DNA from: Ailurus styani
Lineage: Eukaryota > Chordata > Mammalia > Carnivora > Ailuridae
Reading direction: 5' to 3'
Length of the DNA stretch: 64,000 bases
Assembly: GCA_002007465.1 (NCBI GenBank)
Contig: LNAC01000065.1
Location: 3,467,623-3,531,622, forward strand
Shown here: piece after piece, positions 11,693 through 22,164 of the stretch
How the letters are laid out: each line of letters begins with the position of its first letter
Numbering within the stretch: position 1 is the first letter of the stretch
Notes under the pieces: generated by a model
Databases searched by the model: none
What the model was told of the DNA's origin: nothing
The model's input: only the letters and a program-made list of their open reading frames with translations
Made by a program: the position numbers and the translations under genes

Positions 11693-11889
11693 TTTTTTTT
11701 TTTTTTTATTCATTTGACACAGAGAGAGAGATTACAAGTAGGCAGAGAGGCAGGCAGAGAGAGAGGAGAGAGGAGGAAGCAGGCTCCCTGCCGAGCAGAG
11801 AGCCCGATGCGGGCCTCGATCCCAGGACCCTGGGATCATGACCTGAGCCGAAGGCAGCGGCTTTAACCCACTGAGCCACCCAGGCGCCC
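11693..11889 (-). mobile_element. Young CAN-SINE with perfect 18-bp duplication
   Basis: The body matches the modern consensus (gtaggcagagaggcaggca, gcccgatgcgggcctcgatc, gagccacccaggcgccc). The duplication tcaacaaaaacgtttctt is identical at 11675-11692 and 11890-11907. Low divergence and a perfect duplication indicate a recent insertion. Confidence 0.98.
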
Positions 11890-12120
11890 TCAACAAAAAC
11901 GTTTCTTAAGAACCTACAAATTGTGTGATGTTAAACAGAATGTGTACTTAGTGGAAATTAAGGATGTTCAGAGTGAGCTAAATGGAAGTCATTTCACCAA
12001 GACAGGAAACCACTTTACATTTATAATACTCTGTCCAAAATATTATGTTTTGGGTACACATGTTGGCCTTTTTGTGACAGAGGAAGTTTGAAAATTATGG
12101 ATTTCTAATAAATTCTTACT
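11890..12120. other. Unassigned
   Basis: AT-rich, nothing recognised. Confidence 0.4.
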
Positions 12121-12861
12121 TTCTTATTTTGAAAATTTAAAGTGTAACAGACAATTACAGGGAATACTATAAAGAACACCTGTGTCCCCATCACACTGCT
12201 CTATCAAATTACGTTATACTCTTCTTGCTTCATATTGTTTCTTAAACAAAATATCACAAATACAGGTGAAGCATTTCTTGTCATACTCCCAGACCTCATT
12301 CCTTTCCCTCATGCTTTAAGGGTGACCTCTGTCATGAAATTGATGTTTATCATTCTCATTCACATTTTGATACTTTACTCCATTTATGTATATATGTATC
12401 CCACATAACTTATAAGTAGTATATAATACTGTGTTGCATGTTTTCAAAATTTGTATAAATAATGCCAAACTATCCATTGCGTTTCTGAGATTAATCTATT
12501 TGATATTTGTTATGTAATACATTATCTATAGGTCATTCATTTTAGCTGTTATATAATATACTATTGAATGAAGATTGAATATGTTATATGTTAAGAATCC
12601 ATTCCCCTTGATAGGTAAGAGGTTGCTTCTGATTTTCACAAATTAGTGCCTTTATTTTGTTTAATAAACTCTTCTCTACCCTTGGGCAACAAAAATATTT
12701 TATATTTTTTCTCACCGAGAGTTTTACTGCTTTACATTTAAGTCTTTAATTCATCTAGAATTAATGTTTGGAGTGAAGGGAGTGGGGATCTAATTTTTTT
12801 TCTATATGGATATTCATTTGTCCCAGCATCACATTTAAAATAGCTCACTCTTACTCCACTG

Positions 12862-13321
12862 TGATGGTTAATTTTATATGTCAACTTGGCTAGGCTGCAG
12901 GACCCAGAAATTTGGCCAAACAGTATTCTAGATGTTTCTGTAAATGTACTTTTAAATCTGAGATTAGTATTGAAATCGGTAGAATTTGAGTAAAGCAAAT
13001 TACCTTCTGTAATGTAGGTGGGTGGGCTTCATCCAATCAATTGAAGACCTTCACAGAGAAAGACTGACTTCTCCAGAAGAGGAGGGAATTCTCTTAGTAG
13101 GCTGCCCTTCAGACTCAAACTGCTGCATCAGCTCTTCCATGGGCCTCCCGCCCACTGGCCTACCTACTTACTAAGATTAGGGCCTGCCTGCCTCCACAAC
13201 CATGTGAGCTAATTCCTTCAAGTCAATCTGTTTCAATGGAAATATAGATAGAGACATATAGATGTATGGATGTACACATGGATTCTACTGCTTCTGTTTC
13301 TCAGGAGAAACCTAACACACT
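12862..13321 (+). mobile_element. Solo LTR, tgatggttaa family, copy 2
   Basis: It starts tgatggttaattttatatgt and ends near ctaacaca. Internal landmarks match copy 1 (gtgggcttcatccaatcaat, ccatgtgagctaattcctt). The L1 target cactg is present at 12857-12861 and again at 13322-13326, and the L1 text continues correctly after it. That fits the 5-bp duplication of ERVL-type LTRs. Confidence 0.8.
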
Positions 13322-13468
13322 CACTGATCTGTATGCTCTGTTATTCCCCCTCGGCCAGATACCAAGTTTGTGCATATGCTCGGATCCTTTTCCGCCTCTG
13401 TATTCTGTTTCATTTGTCTATTTTCTACTTCTTTTCAACTTAATTATTGTCTAATATCTGGTAGGATA

Positions 13469-13513
13469 ATTCTTGCCATTTAATTGATTCTTGCCATTAA
13501 ATTGATTCTTGAC
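13469..13513 (+). repeat. 18-bp tandem duplication inside L1
   Basis: attcttgcca followed by ttaattg or ttaaattg occurs twice, then a partial third attcttg. Local slippage in the L1M relic. Confidence 0.85.
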
Positions 13514-13817
13514 CTCTTATTCTCCCACATGAATTTTATGACTTGTGTGACAATTTCATTAAAAATCCAGCTCAAATTTTTTTTGAAATTCCTTTGAATT
13601 TATTGATTAATATGGTGAGAATAAATTGCTATTGAGTCATTTTATCCATGGTTATGGTATATATCTCTACTTACTCAAATTTTCTATTTCATTTTTTAAT
13701 AATCTTTAATAATTTCCTCTATCTTTGCCCAACATTTTTGGCTGTTGATTTTTAGATTTATTCCTATGTACCATATCATTGTTATTATCAGCTGAAATGA
13801 TTTTAATTACATTTTTT

Positions 13818-14017
13818 AAGACTTTACTTATTTATTTTAGAGAGCAAGCGTATGTGAAGGGAAAGGGGTAGAGGGTGAGGAAGAAGGACAAGCAGACTCC
13901 ATGCTGAGCGTAGAGCTTGACTGGGGAGGGGAGGTGCTCAATCTCTGGACCCTGAGATCATGACCTGAGCTGAAATCAAGAGTCTGCTGCTCAACTGATT
14001 GAGCCACCTAGGGGCCC
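13818..14017 (-). mobile_element. CAN-SINE, older variant
   Basis: Tail complement (aagactttacttatttattt) to inverse head (gattgagccacctagggg). The duplication attacatttttt/attatcacattttt flanks it. The body is diverged (aagcgtatgtgaaggg). Confidence 0.93.
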
Positions 14018-14069
14018 ATTATCACATTTTTACTATTGTGTTTACGTATTTTCTGCCTATCTGTATCTC

Positions 14070-14104
14070 TCTCTCTCTCTCTTTCTCTATTTATCTCTCT
14101 GTTT
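14070..14104 (+). repeat. (CT)n simple repeat
   Basis: An imperfect tctctctctctctctct run followed by atttatctctct. Confidence 0.9.
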
Positions 14105-14129
14105 TAGTAGGGGATCTACTGACTTAACT

Positions 14130-14320
14130 GGGAATAGGGTTGTCTGGAACAAAGACCACATTTCCCAGCTGTATGTGAAGTTGGGGGTGGACATTTCACT
14201 AAGTTCTGGCCAATGGTATATAAATGAGTATGTTCTGTGAAGTTTGGAGGAAATGCACTTAAAGGAGGGGTCATGCCCTTCCTATTGGCTGAACATGGTG
14301 ATTGAGGCATCAAGCAAGTG
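14130..14320 (+). mobile_element. Ancient 'B' family repeat fragment, copy 2
   Basis: cacatttcccagctgtatgt, cactaagttctggccaatgg and tggaggaaatgcactt match the 5' part of the family described at 7745-8175. The fragment ends where a CAN-SINE is inserted. Confidence 0.5.
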
Positions 14321-14540
14321 TTTTTTTGGGGGGGGTTTGGGTTGTTTTTTTTTTTTTTTAAAGATTTTATGTATTTATTTGACACACAGAGAGAATACAA
14401 GTGGGCAGAGAGGCAGGCAGAGAAAGAGAAGAAAACAGGCTCCAGGGAGCCTGATGCGGGGCTCGATCCCAGGAACCTGAGATCATGACCTGAGCCGAAG
14501 GCAGAGGCTTTAAACCGCTGAGCCCCCCAGCCCCCCCCCC
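14321..14540 (-). mobile_element. CAN-SINE with G/T-rich impure tail
   Basis: Body and inverse head are clear (gagccgaaggcagaggcttt, ccgctgagccccccag). A caagcaagtg/caaagcaaatgg duplication flanks it. The tail is interrupted (tttttttgggggggg before the T run), and the head shows a C12-like run, so both ends have suffered homopolymer slippage. Confidence 0.92.
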
Positions 14541-15874
14541 CAAAGCAAATGGTTTTAAGGTCCTGTTTAGGTGTGCTTTATGCGTTCCCTTTATCTTTGT
14601 ACTAAGGAATGAAGTTATCTGGTCAGGCTGGCAAAAATGGAAATTTCTGATTTTCAGAAATCTAGAGTTGTTTCCTTTTGACAAAAACCTGAAACTTTAA
14701 GACTGAAGCAACCCTTCTCATTATTGTTTTTAAACGTGCTGAAAAAAACCCCATAAATTTAATGTGCTATTATTTGTTTAGTATTTTTGAATCTATGTTT
14801 ATAAGTGAGACAGATAGAAATTTTCCTTTATTTTACTGTCACTATCCAGTTGTTATATCTAGGTTATAGTGGCATTCTGAAATGAGTTAAGCAACTTTTC
14901 TTACTTTTTCTGATTACCGAAATAATTCCTGTAGGATTGCTATCAGTTACTTGAAGTTTTGGTAAAACTACCTACATAATTTTCCTTGCCTGATTTTCTC
15001 TGGTCAGGCAAATTTTGGCTCACTATTGTTTCTGTAATAGCTATTGTTTCATTTCAGTTTTCCTCATTTTTTAATATCTATCTACCCCCACCCCTCACTG
15101 CCAGTGTTTCTCTGACCCATTGAGTCTTCCTGCCTTTCCTGAGTTTATTGACTTCATCAACCTGTACTGTTGATCACCTGGAATTTCAAGATGCATTTCA
15201 CCTGCTAGTTGGCACTCTATCTGCTGTGCTTGGAGAGCGATAGGACCAATTAGGCCCCTTCCTTCGTTTTCCACCCGATATCTTTAGTCTCACCACAATT
15301 GGCATTCCATACTCTGCAGATGTAAGTAGTTCTCTTTACTGGAAGACTAGTGGAGTTATTTTGGATTTTCTACTGGTTCTCACAAGGAAAGCCTGATGAA
15401 GCCTGAGGTACCAATAAAATATGTTGGGGGATGTCTCGTGTGACATTTCCTTTTTCTTCTGACCTGACTCCCCTGGGCTCAGATTCTCCACTCCTGTGCC
15501 CCAGACAACCCTGTCCTTTTCTCATTATCTAAAAATATCCATCCTCAAAGTTAAACATCTGTCCCCTTGGATCATTTCTCACTTCTCTTATTTGTGAACC
15601 TTGCTGTTTTGCATAGGGGAGAGGAGGAGTTTCAGTTCCCTGGGTGGGGGTTGTAAGTTCTCCAATTTAAGTTTTCCTCTGGATAGTCCTTCGCTATGTG
15701 CTGTGAATCATGGACTTTTAAACTGTATGCCTAATAAAGGAAGCTTGTCCTCCAAAAGTAAATTTTAGTGTTGGTGAAAGGGTCATTTGTTTTTCATTTT
15801 TGTTTTTCCTGAGAATTTAATCAATAGTAAGGCCCTAGCTCTGCACCAGGAGGCATAAGGAACACTTATTTTTG
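14541..15874. other. Unassigned, 1.3 kb unique-looking sequence
   Basis: No recognised repeat, no open frame of interest and no RNA gene. Base composition is unremarkable and no simple array exceeds 20 bp. Confidence 0.4.
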
Positions 15875-16078
15875 TTATTTTTTTAAAGATTTTTTATTTA
15901 TTTATTTTACACAGAGAGAGAGAGATCAGATCACAAGTAGGCAGAGGGGCAGGCAGAGAGAGGAGGAAGCAGGATCCTCGCTGAGCAGAGAGCCTGATGT
16001 GGGCCTCGATCCCAGCACCCTGAGATCATGACCTGAGCCAAAGGCAGAGGCTTAACCCACTGAGCCACCCAGGCGCCC
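15875..16078 (-). mobile_element. CAN-SINE
   Basis: Modern-type body (caagtaggcagaggggcagg, gagccacccaggcgccc). The duplication aaggaacacttattttt/aggaacacttgtttt flanks it, slightly diverged. Confidence 0.96.
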
Positions 16079-16324
16079 AGGAACACTTGTTTTCTTTCCT
16101 GCTCATCTCAGGAGCTGACTGGCCTTACAAAAGAGCTTCACTAACATTTAGTGACTCTTCTCTCCCATTCTAGAAAGTGTGACCTTAGATTGTTTGGAAT
16201 CAGCAGTTCACTTATGGTAGGGGGAAAGAAGTAGGAGAGAGAGAGATGGAAGAATTAGCAATTCCTTTCATCCCACATCTTTTTGAATGAGAATATTGCT
16301 TCTGTTCTCTAAATTTCCAGAAAA

Positions 16325-16585
16325 CATAAGGAGTAATGATAATGATAATAATAATGATGATAAATATATATTCCATTCTTCTAGGCCTCGTGCCAAGAAA
16401 TTTACATGCATTACTTTATTTAATTCTTATAACAACCTTGTAAGTTACAATAATTATCTCCATTTTATAGATGACAGAATTGGTTTAGATGATTAAGAAG
16501 CTTATCCAAGATCACAGAGCTCTAAGTGATGGGACCAAATTGAGTAATAGGTCTTATTCCCGTGACCATATTCTTGGTCACCAAA
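16325..16585 (-). mobile_element. MIR SINE relic with an ATA/ATG-rich edge
   Basis: Antisense MIR: ttaattcttataacaacctt, ctccattttatagatgacag, tatccaagatcacagagctc. The outer edge has slipped into an imperfect (ATAATG/ATAATA)n run at 16335-16368. Confidence 0.8.
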
Positions 16586-17204
16586 ATACCTTCTTCCCTA
16601 TTCAGCAAATAACAAGTCATCCCTTGTGAGAGGGAAATCCTTCCCTTAAAATGAAAACATAACCAGTTTTGCACTGGGGGAATCCACCTGAACAGAGCAG
16701 CCATGACCACTGCCACTACATGCCGCTCTGGGTTGGGGCAAGTCCTGTTTTCTCTGGAAAGTTTCACATTGAGATAAGCTGGCACGAAAAGACACAAATA
16801 CTTCAGTCAGTCCTGAGGGAGAACACAAGAAAAGGAAACCAAGAAAACACCCAGAGCATAGAAATCATGCAGCTGCCTCCTCTTGCTTGTTTTCTCTCTG
16901 AGTTAGGGGTCTGTCCCCATCCACATCCTGCAAGGTGGTCCTAAAGGACTGGGACATAGTTTTGCTCACCCTATCAGGGAACTACCTTCCAAATTCAGGA
17001 CAGCAATATGAGAGCTGGAATCTTGCTTCCCTCTGTCTCATGAGGCTACTCCTTCCCCACTCAGTTTGCTCCCGTATCAGAGAACAGGGTCTACTGCCTA
17101 CCGGTGCCTCCTACCAGGTTGACTATGCAGGCCTAGGAGCCTCCTCTTCCTCCTGCGGTTGACAAGACTCAGGTGATTAACATAAGAAGGTGCTGTTCCT
17201 GCAG

Positions 17205-17314
17205 GCTGAAGTATTCGCCCTGAGCCTGGAGGCCAACAGCAGCAACACCTCCAAAACTGAACAGCACAAGCAGAGGTGGGAAGGACGAGTTGACTCTGCC
17301 AGGCATCACCTGAG
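17205..17314 (+). other. Candidate internal exon (splice signals plus open frame)
   Basis: An acceptor-like tract (gtgctgttcctgcag, AG at 17203-17204) with a possible branch point (gattaac near 17178) precedes 110 bp. The stretch ends in an almost ideal donor, gag|gtaagt (GT at 17315-17316). Frame 1 is open throughout (36 codons plus 2 bases) and is bounded by stops just outside: taa at 17178-17180 and taa at 17316-17318, inside the would-be intron. The other two frames stop at once. The peptide has no domain I know. Splice-like signals occur by chance in 64 kb, so this is a prediction only; a noncoding exon or nothing at all are alternatives. Confidence 0.25.
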
Positions 17315-17721
17315 GTAAGTGGTTGTCTGAAGAAACTCACAGCATCTTGCCTGTCTGACAGGTGAGCTTGCTCTGTAGAGGGCTAAATGTAGCACCTGGC
17401 CACTTGCCACGACCCAAGGAGACCAGTGCACCCAGCCCACCCCGAAGGGGTTCTGCTGGCTCGCTCCCTCTGATCCCCCTCTTCACTCATTTCCATGGAG
17501 CCTAAACCCATGGAGTGTGGGGAAGAGCCAGAGCTCAGTGGGGATGGGGATAGAGTTCTAGTAGCACCCGTGATTATTCCAAAACTGTGTCCTATAGATC
17601 ACTCTTGGCCTTCCTCACTCCTGTTCCTGATGTCTCTCCCTGCCCTGACACTTACCCTCAGAGAACATAAATTCAGCTGCAAAGTGAAATCTCTTTCTCA
17701 GGGCAGTTGTCCCAATAAGTA

Positions 17722-17750
17722 TCTCTCTCTCTCTCTCTGTCTCTCTCTTT
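17722..17750 (+). repeat. (CT)n simple repeat
   Basis: atctctctctctctctctgtctctctctttt. The phrase cccaataagtatctct occurs just before and just after it (17711 and 17754), a local duplication around the array. Confidence 0.9.
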
Positions 17751-18501
17751 TTTCCCAATAAGTATCTCTTAACATATTTATTTTGGGTTCAGACTAGGCC
17801 TTCAGAAACTCTCTTAGTTGTGATTTTTATTTATGGAAAAGATGTTGCTAAATCTGTGTAATTCTAGCATTTCTCTCAGCAAGGCACTCAAGACTTTGGA
17901 ATTCCATCCCCTTCTGAGTTGCTTTTCTGCTTTTAGGCTGCCAATATTGTCTACACTAAAAAATCACATTTTGTAGAGACTGAAGCTCACAGAAAATGAG
18001 TAACTTACAAAGAGCGCTCTGCTATTTATTATCAAAGTGTGTCCTTTCTTTTTCTTTATTTCTTTTCTTTAATACTGAGATTTTTGTAGTTATGAATTTA
18101 TCCATGTGTCAGTAGATTTTAAGGAGTAGAGAAAATTGAGAAGCCCATCATTAAAAGTAGATGTGGAAGTTGGGAGCAAGTGTGTGAGGTTAGGGACGCT
18201 GGAGGAACCATGCTTCCCAAGTCATGAATGATATGTTTTCTCTTCTTCTTATGTTTCCAGAGATACTTAAGAAGTGCCAGCTTTTTCTCACATTTGATTC
18301 TTGTTTTTATGTAATGAATTGCTGTTTATCAGGAAGAACTTGCTTTAGGTAGTCGCTTTTCCAAGGAAGATGAAAGATCTGGTCCCAGTGTCCATTCTGG
18401 AGCCAAATCACAGCATGCAGCTGTTACGCTTGCCAAACTAAATACCTGTGTATAAGAAAAAATGATGCTTATGTAGCAGTCCCCTGAGTTTTGGGAAATT
18501 T

Positions 18502-18556
18502 TGTTATGCTGCATTATTGTAGCAGGAGCTGACTGCTACAATAATGCAGCATAACA
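18502..18556. repeat. Perfect 24-bp inverted repeat with 7-nt loop
   Basis: Arms at 18502-18525 and 18533-18556 are exact reverse complements (left arm begins tgttatgctgcatta; right arm ends gcagcataaca). They are separated by gagctga. Pairing stops abruptly on the outer side. No repeat family explains it. See the findings. Confidence 0.97.
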
Positions 18557-19659
18557 TCATCATTCTTTCTCCATTCTACTTTCTCTTGTGAAACAACACA
18601 ATTCCTGCACCTCCAGCTCTGCCTCCATATCTCTGGCTCACTGGGACACAAAAGAGAGTCCACCATCTCTTTTCCTCTTTAGGACCTTTGTCTCAAAGCT
18701 GGAAACCACACAATCTTTTTTAGGATATAAAATATTGTGAGCCTGAGGTTATCAGAAACAGTGTTGTCTGTGTGTAATCTCAGATGTCAAGCTATGATGG
18801 TAAAAAGTCTGCCCCGTGCTCTGAGAAGAATCGAATCATTCCCTCCACTACTGTTTCATGTTCTTTGGAAAATCAGAAATAATCACTGGTACTTGTCAGG
18901 ACAATTGTACAATGAATAGGTGGAGTACTTAGCAGTAAAATGGAATGTTGCCTCCAGAGGGCTAAATACTCCAGACATGGCAGGGTCCATTTAACTAGAT
19001 CTTGCTAAAAAAGAACCTTAGTTTTATACATAATTTTGTCTTTGAGTAGTTATCAAAATCAGTATGCATTTTATAGTTTTCATTTTAGAATTTCCCAACT
19101 AGTAAGAATATAAACAGTGTGCTAAAGATGATCAGGCCTGGTCCATACATCTCAACTGTGAATTACCTAAGAGGCCTAGAAACATTATGATGGGAAACAC
19201 AGCAGCAAAAATAACTTCCATGGTTATTTGTCCAAGAGATTATGAGGGACAATTTCATTCCAACTAGGTACTTGCATGACTGTATTAGATTATGACCAGA
19301 GAAATCCATGGAAAAAGTAGAGGTAAAAAAATGGCATTACTCTGTATAAAGCCCCCAAATGCAAAATTCATGCCTACATCTGAGCCTTTGCTTCATCTTC
19401 CCTCTGCTTCAAATGATTTCAGGCTTATTTTTCGGTATACATTTTACTAGACTTCTTTGTATATCCTAATTTCCAAAGTCTCCTATCTTTTCTGACCCAT
19501 TTTGCTTTTTTTAATTTAAAGCATGCAGGTCCTATATCTTAGGGGGAGCTGCATTCTTATTCCAAGGTGTTCTTGAATCCATTGACACTTACATGTATTT
19601 GCTCAATCAGTAGATTTCAAGTATAATCCCAGTTCTACCACCCTGTACCATCCCCTGCC

Positions 19660-19661
<2 letters not shown>
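18557..19661. other. Unassigned, 1.1 kb
   Basis: No recognised repeat and no gene. AT-rich unique-looking sequence. Confidence 0.4.

Positions 19662-19705
<44 letters not shown>
19662..19705 (+). repeat. (AC)22 microsatellite
   Basis: 44 uninterrupted bases of alternating AC, long enough to be polymorphic. Confidence 0.99.
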
Positions 19706-19708
<3 letters not shown>

Positions 19709-20234
19709 TCCTTACAGGGCTGCCACATACAACTGTATAGCTTCTACACAATAAACTATCTGTAGCCCTAGATCCTCATGCCCAGGGGAAGATTCACTTG
19801 TCTACACCACACAATTTAGCACTTGTGTTAGTGGTGTTCTATAGTTGTTTTATATTTGCAGGGTCTGTTTCCTTGGCAATGCAAAGTTCTTAAGGGACAG
19901 TTCTCAAAAAGAACATTTTTATAGTTGCCCGAGTGCGACATCTAATAATAGAAGCAAAATAGGCACGTCTCATTGCATGCCGTCCCACCCTCTCCCTGTC
20001 CACCTGCATAGCCACTGTGCTCAGCCTCCATCCCCTCCCTCTTCTTCAGGAAGGGCAATTGGGAAGACACATAATACCCTTTTCTCCAAAGACTAATGAG
20101 TTTGCTGCTTATTTCAGTTGCTAAAGTCAGAAGAAAATCCTCACTAGGTAATAACTCCCTTCCTGCCTAAGTTGTCATAAACATCAAATGGGTTCACATG
20201 TCTAAACACCAGGAACAGTCCCTATGGTGTAGAC
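19706..20234. other. Unassigned
   Basis: Contains one 83-codon open frame without a domain. Nothing else recognised. Confidence 0.4.
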
Positions 20235-20380
20235 ACTTCATTCAGTCTCTTCCTTCTTGGAGCTTCAGTTTCCAGATGCTAATACCTGTAGGATTCAAAG
20301 AGATCAGACAGGCTAAATATGGGGAGAGTGCTTTGTTATGTGTAAAGGACTATGCAAATATAAGGCATTATTTCTTTCAA
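20235..20380 (+). mobile_element. Probable MIR 3' half
   Basis: Sense MIR phrases in order: cttcagtttccagatgctaa, tacctgtaggattcaaagag and a decayed gtaaaggactatgc. Heavily diverged. Confidence 0.4.
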
Positions 20381-21214
20381 AGTGCCACTTTTAAGCATAG
20401 TAGTGATTTCTTTGCTTCTTCTTGGAAATTTCTCCCCAGTTGCTGAGTTCTTTGCTTGTGGTATTGGAAAGCAGAATCGTGTTGGGTATTACTTTAGACA
20501 CTGCTGTGATGCTGTCATTAAGTAAAAATTGTCAGACAAGACCCCTGAAAGTTAATGTAAGGAACAAGGTGGAGCATGAGGGGAGGAAAGGAAGTGAGAC
20601 TGCGAGGTGAGCCGTGGTTATGGAGAAATCCCCGAAAGAGCAGCAGGAGATGGGGTCAGCTGCTTGGCTTACAGGCATGCTCCCATTGTGGCAATGCTGT
20701 GAAACTCTGGAGTTTCTGGACAGATGAGGCACCCAAGTCATAGGGTCCGCCCAGTGGCAGACAAAAATCCCACACTGCTTTCGGTGGTACCTCCCACCCT
20801 TGAGCCCACTTCCCACTACTGCACAAGCTGTCAGGGTCCACCAAGAGACATGCCCTGGACCTGGTCATCTCCACGCACACACAGGCTTGTTCTGGTTCTC
20901 TGCCACCTGATCTCTGATTCAGTGTGCTGATCCATGTTGATGTGTAGGTGACCTTGCTACATCGATGTCATTTGAAATCATTGAAAGCAGGGCACAAGGA
21001 TTGCCTTGTGGGGAATTACTCATACTGTAGTACACCACCTGGCTTTCCAGTTGAGGTTAGGCTTGGGGAAACACTGGCACCTGAATGAAGGAGGTAAAAT
21101 TTAGGATGAAGTTCCCAAAATGCCGGACTCTTAGCCACTGCAGCCCCTGCAGTAGGTTCTATAGCTTTGTGTTCTTAATTCACCTGCAAGTTTAGCTCTG
21201 AGCCCCCTGCATGT
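20381..21214. other. Unassigned, 0.8 kb
   Basis: Several overlapping short frames on both strands around 20530-20930, in moderately GC-rich sequence. None has a domain or supporting signals. Confidence 0.4.
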
Positions 21215-21370
21215 TAGTCTGTCTGCCCGCCCTCCTTCCCGCCCTCCTTCCCTCTCCACTTCCTCTCTTCCCTCCTTCTCAAATATTTCTGAGTGCCAAC
21301 TCTATGTCAGATAGCCAGGATTCACCAGTGACTAAATATGCATCCTCACGAAGCTTACATTCCAATCTTT
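21215..21370 (+). repeat. Polypyrimidine stretch with 13-bp tandem, then ancient 'C' repeat scrap
   Basis: The unit cccgccctccttc is tandemly doubled at 21227-21252. Next come tctgagtgccaactctatgt and cacgaagcttacattccaat, typical of the widespread ancient repeat also seen at 37630 and 58320. Confidence 0.5.
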
Positions 21371-21430
21371 AAGATAAAACCAGACTATAGGAAGTAGAGA
21401 CTTCATTATTTTTATTTAAAATTTTTTAAG

Positions 21431-21640
21431 TAGTGGTGCCTGGGTGGCTCAGTTGGTTGAGCATTTGACTCTTGGTTTCAGCTTAGATCATGGTCTCAGA
21501 GTTGTGAGGTCGAGCCTTGCCTTGGGCTCCATACGGAGCATGAAGTCTACTTCTCCTCTCCCTCTGCTCCTTCCCCCACCCACTCATACTCCCTTTCTCT
21601 CTTTCTCTCTCTCTCTAATATAAAAAATATTTTAAAAATG
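21431..21640 (+). mobile_element. CAN-SINE, older variant
   Basis: Head tggtgcctgggtggctcag, body cttggtttcagcttagatca, CT-rich stretch, degraded tail (taatataaaaaatatttt). Confidence 0.94.
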
Positions 21641-21678
21641 TCTAAGTATAGTTTTAAAATTAGAGAGTAATTCATGCT

Positions 21679-22055
21679 TGTTATGGACTTAATGTTTGTG
21701 TCCTCCCAAAATCAAAGCCCTAACTACCAGTGAGATCGTATTTAGAGATGGGACTTTTGCCAGGTAATCAGTGTTAGGTGAGGTCAGGAGGGTGGGACCC
21801 CCATGAAAGGATTAGTAACCTTATAAGAAGAGACACCAGACAGCTTTTTCACTCCCCCTTCGCTCACATGCACAAAGAGGTCACATGAACACAGAGAATG
21901 GTGACCACCTACAAGCCAAAAGAAGCTTTAGAATGAAACCTGGCCAGTTCCGTGATCTGAACTTCTCAGCCTCCAGAATGATAAGAAATCAATTTCTGTT
22001 CTTTAAGCCACCAACTCTATGGTTTTTGTTATGGCAGCAAGAGGTTACCAATACA
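21679..22055 (+). mobile_element. Solo MaLR LTR (MST/MLT1 class)
   Basis: It begins tgttatggacttaatgtttg and ends gttaccaataca. Internal landmarks are aggagggtgggacccccatg, cttataagaagagacaccag, cttctcagcctccagaatg and tttctgttctttaagccacc. The flanking 5-mers atgct/gtgct fit a decayed target duplication. No internal region is present, so this is a solo LTR produced by recombination. The short open frames within it are not genes. Confidence 0.88.
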
Positions 22056-22164
22056 GTGCTCATTATAACATATTCAGTTAATGAGAAAGTAGAAAGTGAA
22101 GATCTTAAACTGAAGGGTCTGCAAGTGACATTAGGCCTGAAGACATGTTTTGTTTGGCTCACTT

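Larger units (their letters stand above)
12121..14045 (-). mobile_element. Old L1 (L1M class), split by an LTR and a SINE
   Basis: Complement of the L1 3' untranslated region and late ORF2. Landmarks are cacctgtgtccccatcacac, tcattcattttagctgtt, ctatatggatattcatttgt and catttgtcccagcatcaca, then after the LTR cactgatctgtatgctct, attcctttgaatttattga and ggctgttgatttttagattt. The reading frame is destroyed. An LTR (12862-13321) and a CAN-SINE (13818-14017) interrupt it. Confidence 0.75.
16586..18501. other. 1.9 kb of mainly unique, more GC-rich sequence with a candidate exon
   Basis: No repeat was recognised apart from a (CT)n array at 17722-17750. Several overlapping short open frames on both strands at 16520-17760 reflect the higher GC content and show no domain. 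The one structured item is the possible exon at 17205-17314. Confidence 0.4.

Noticed and set aside
11693..11889. tRNA-like head of CAN-SINEs as a tRNA gene
   Set aside because: The head is a SINE promoter remnant and does not fold as a functional tRNA; the same sequence recurs 22 times with A-tails and duplications.
1382..13321. One provirus bounded by the two tgatggttaa LTRs
   Set aside because: The interval holds unrelated L2, MIR, L1 and SINE sequence and no retroviral genes; copy 2 has its own target duplication.
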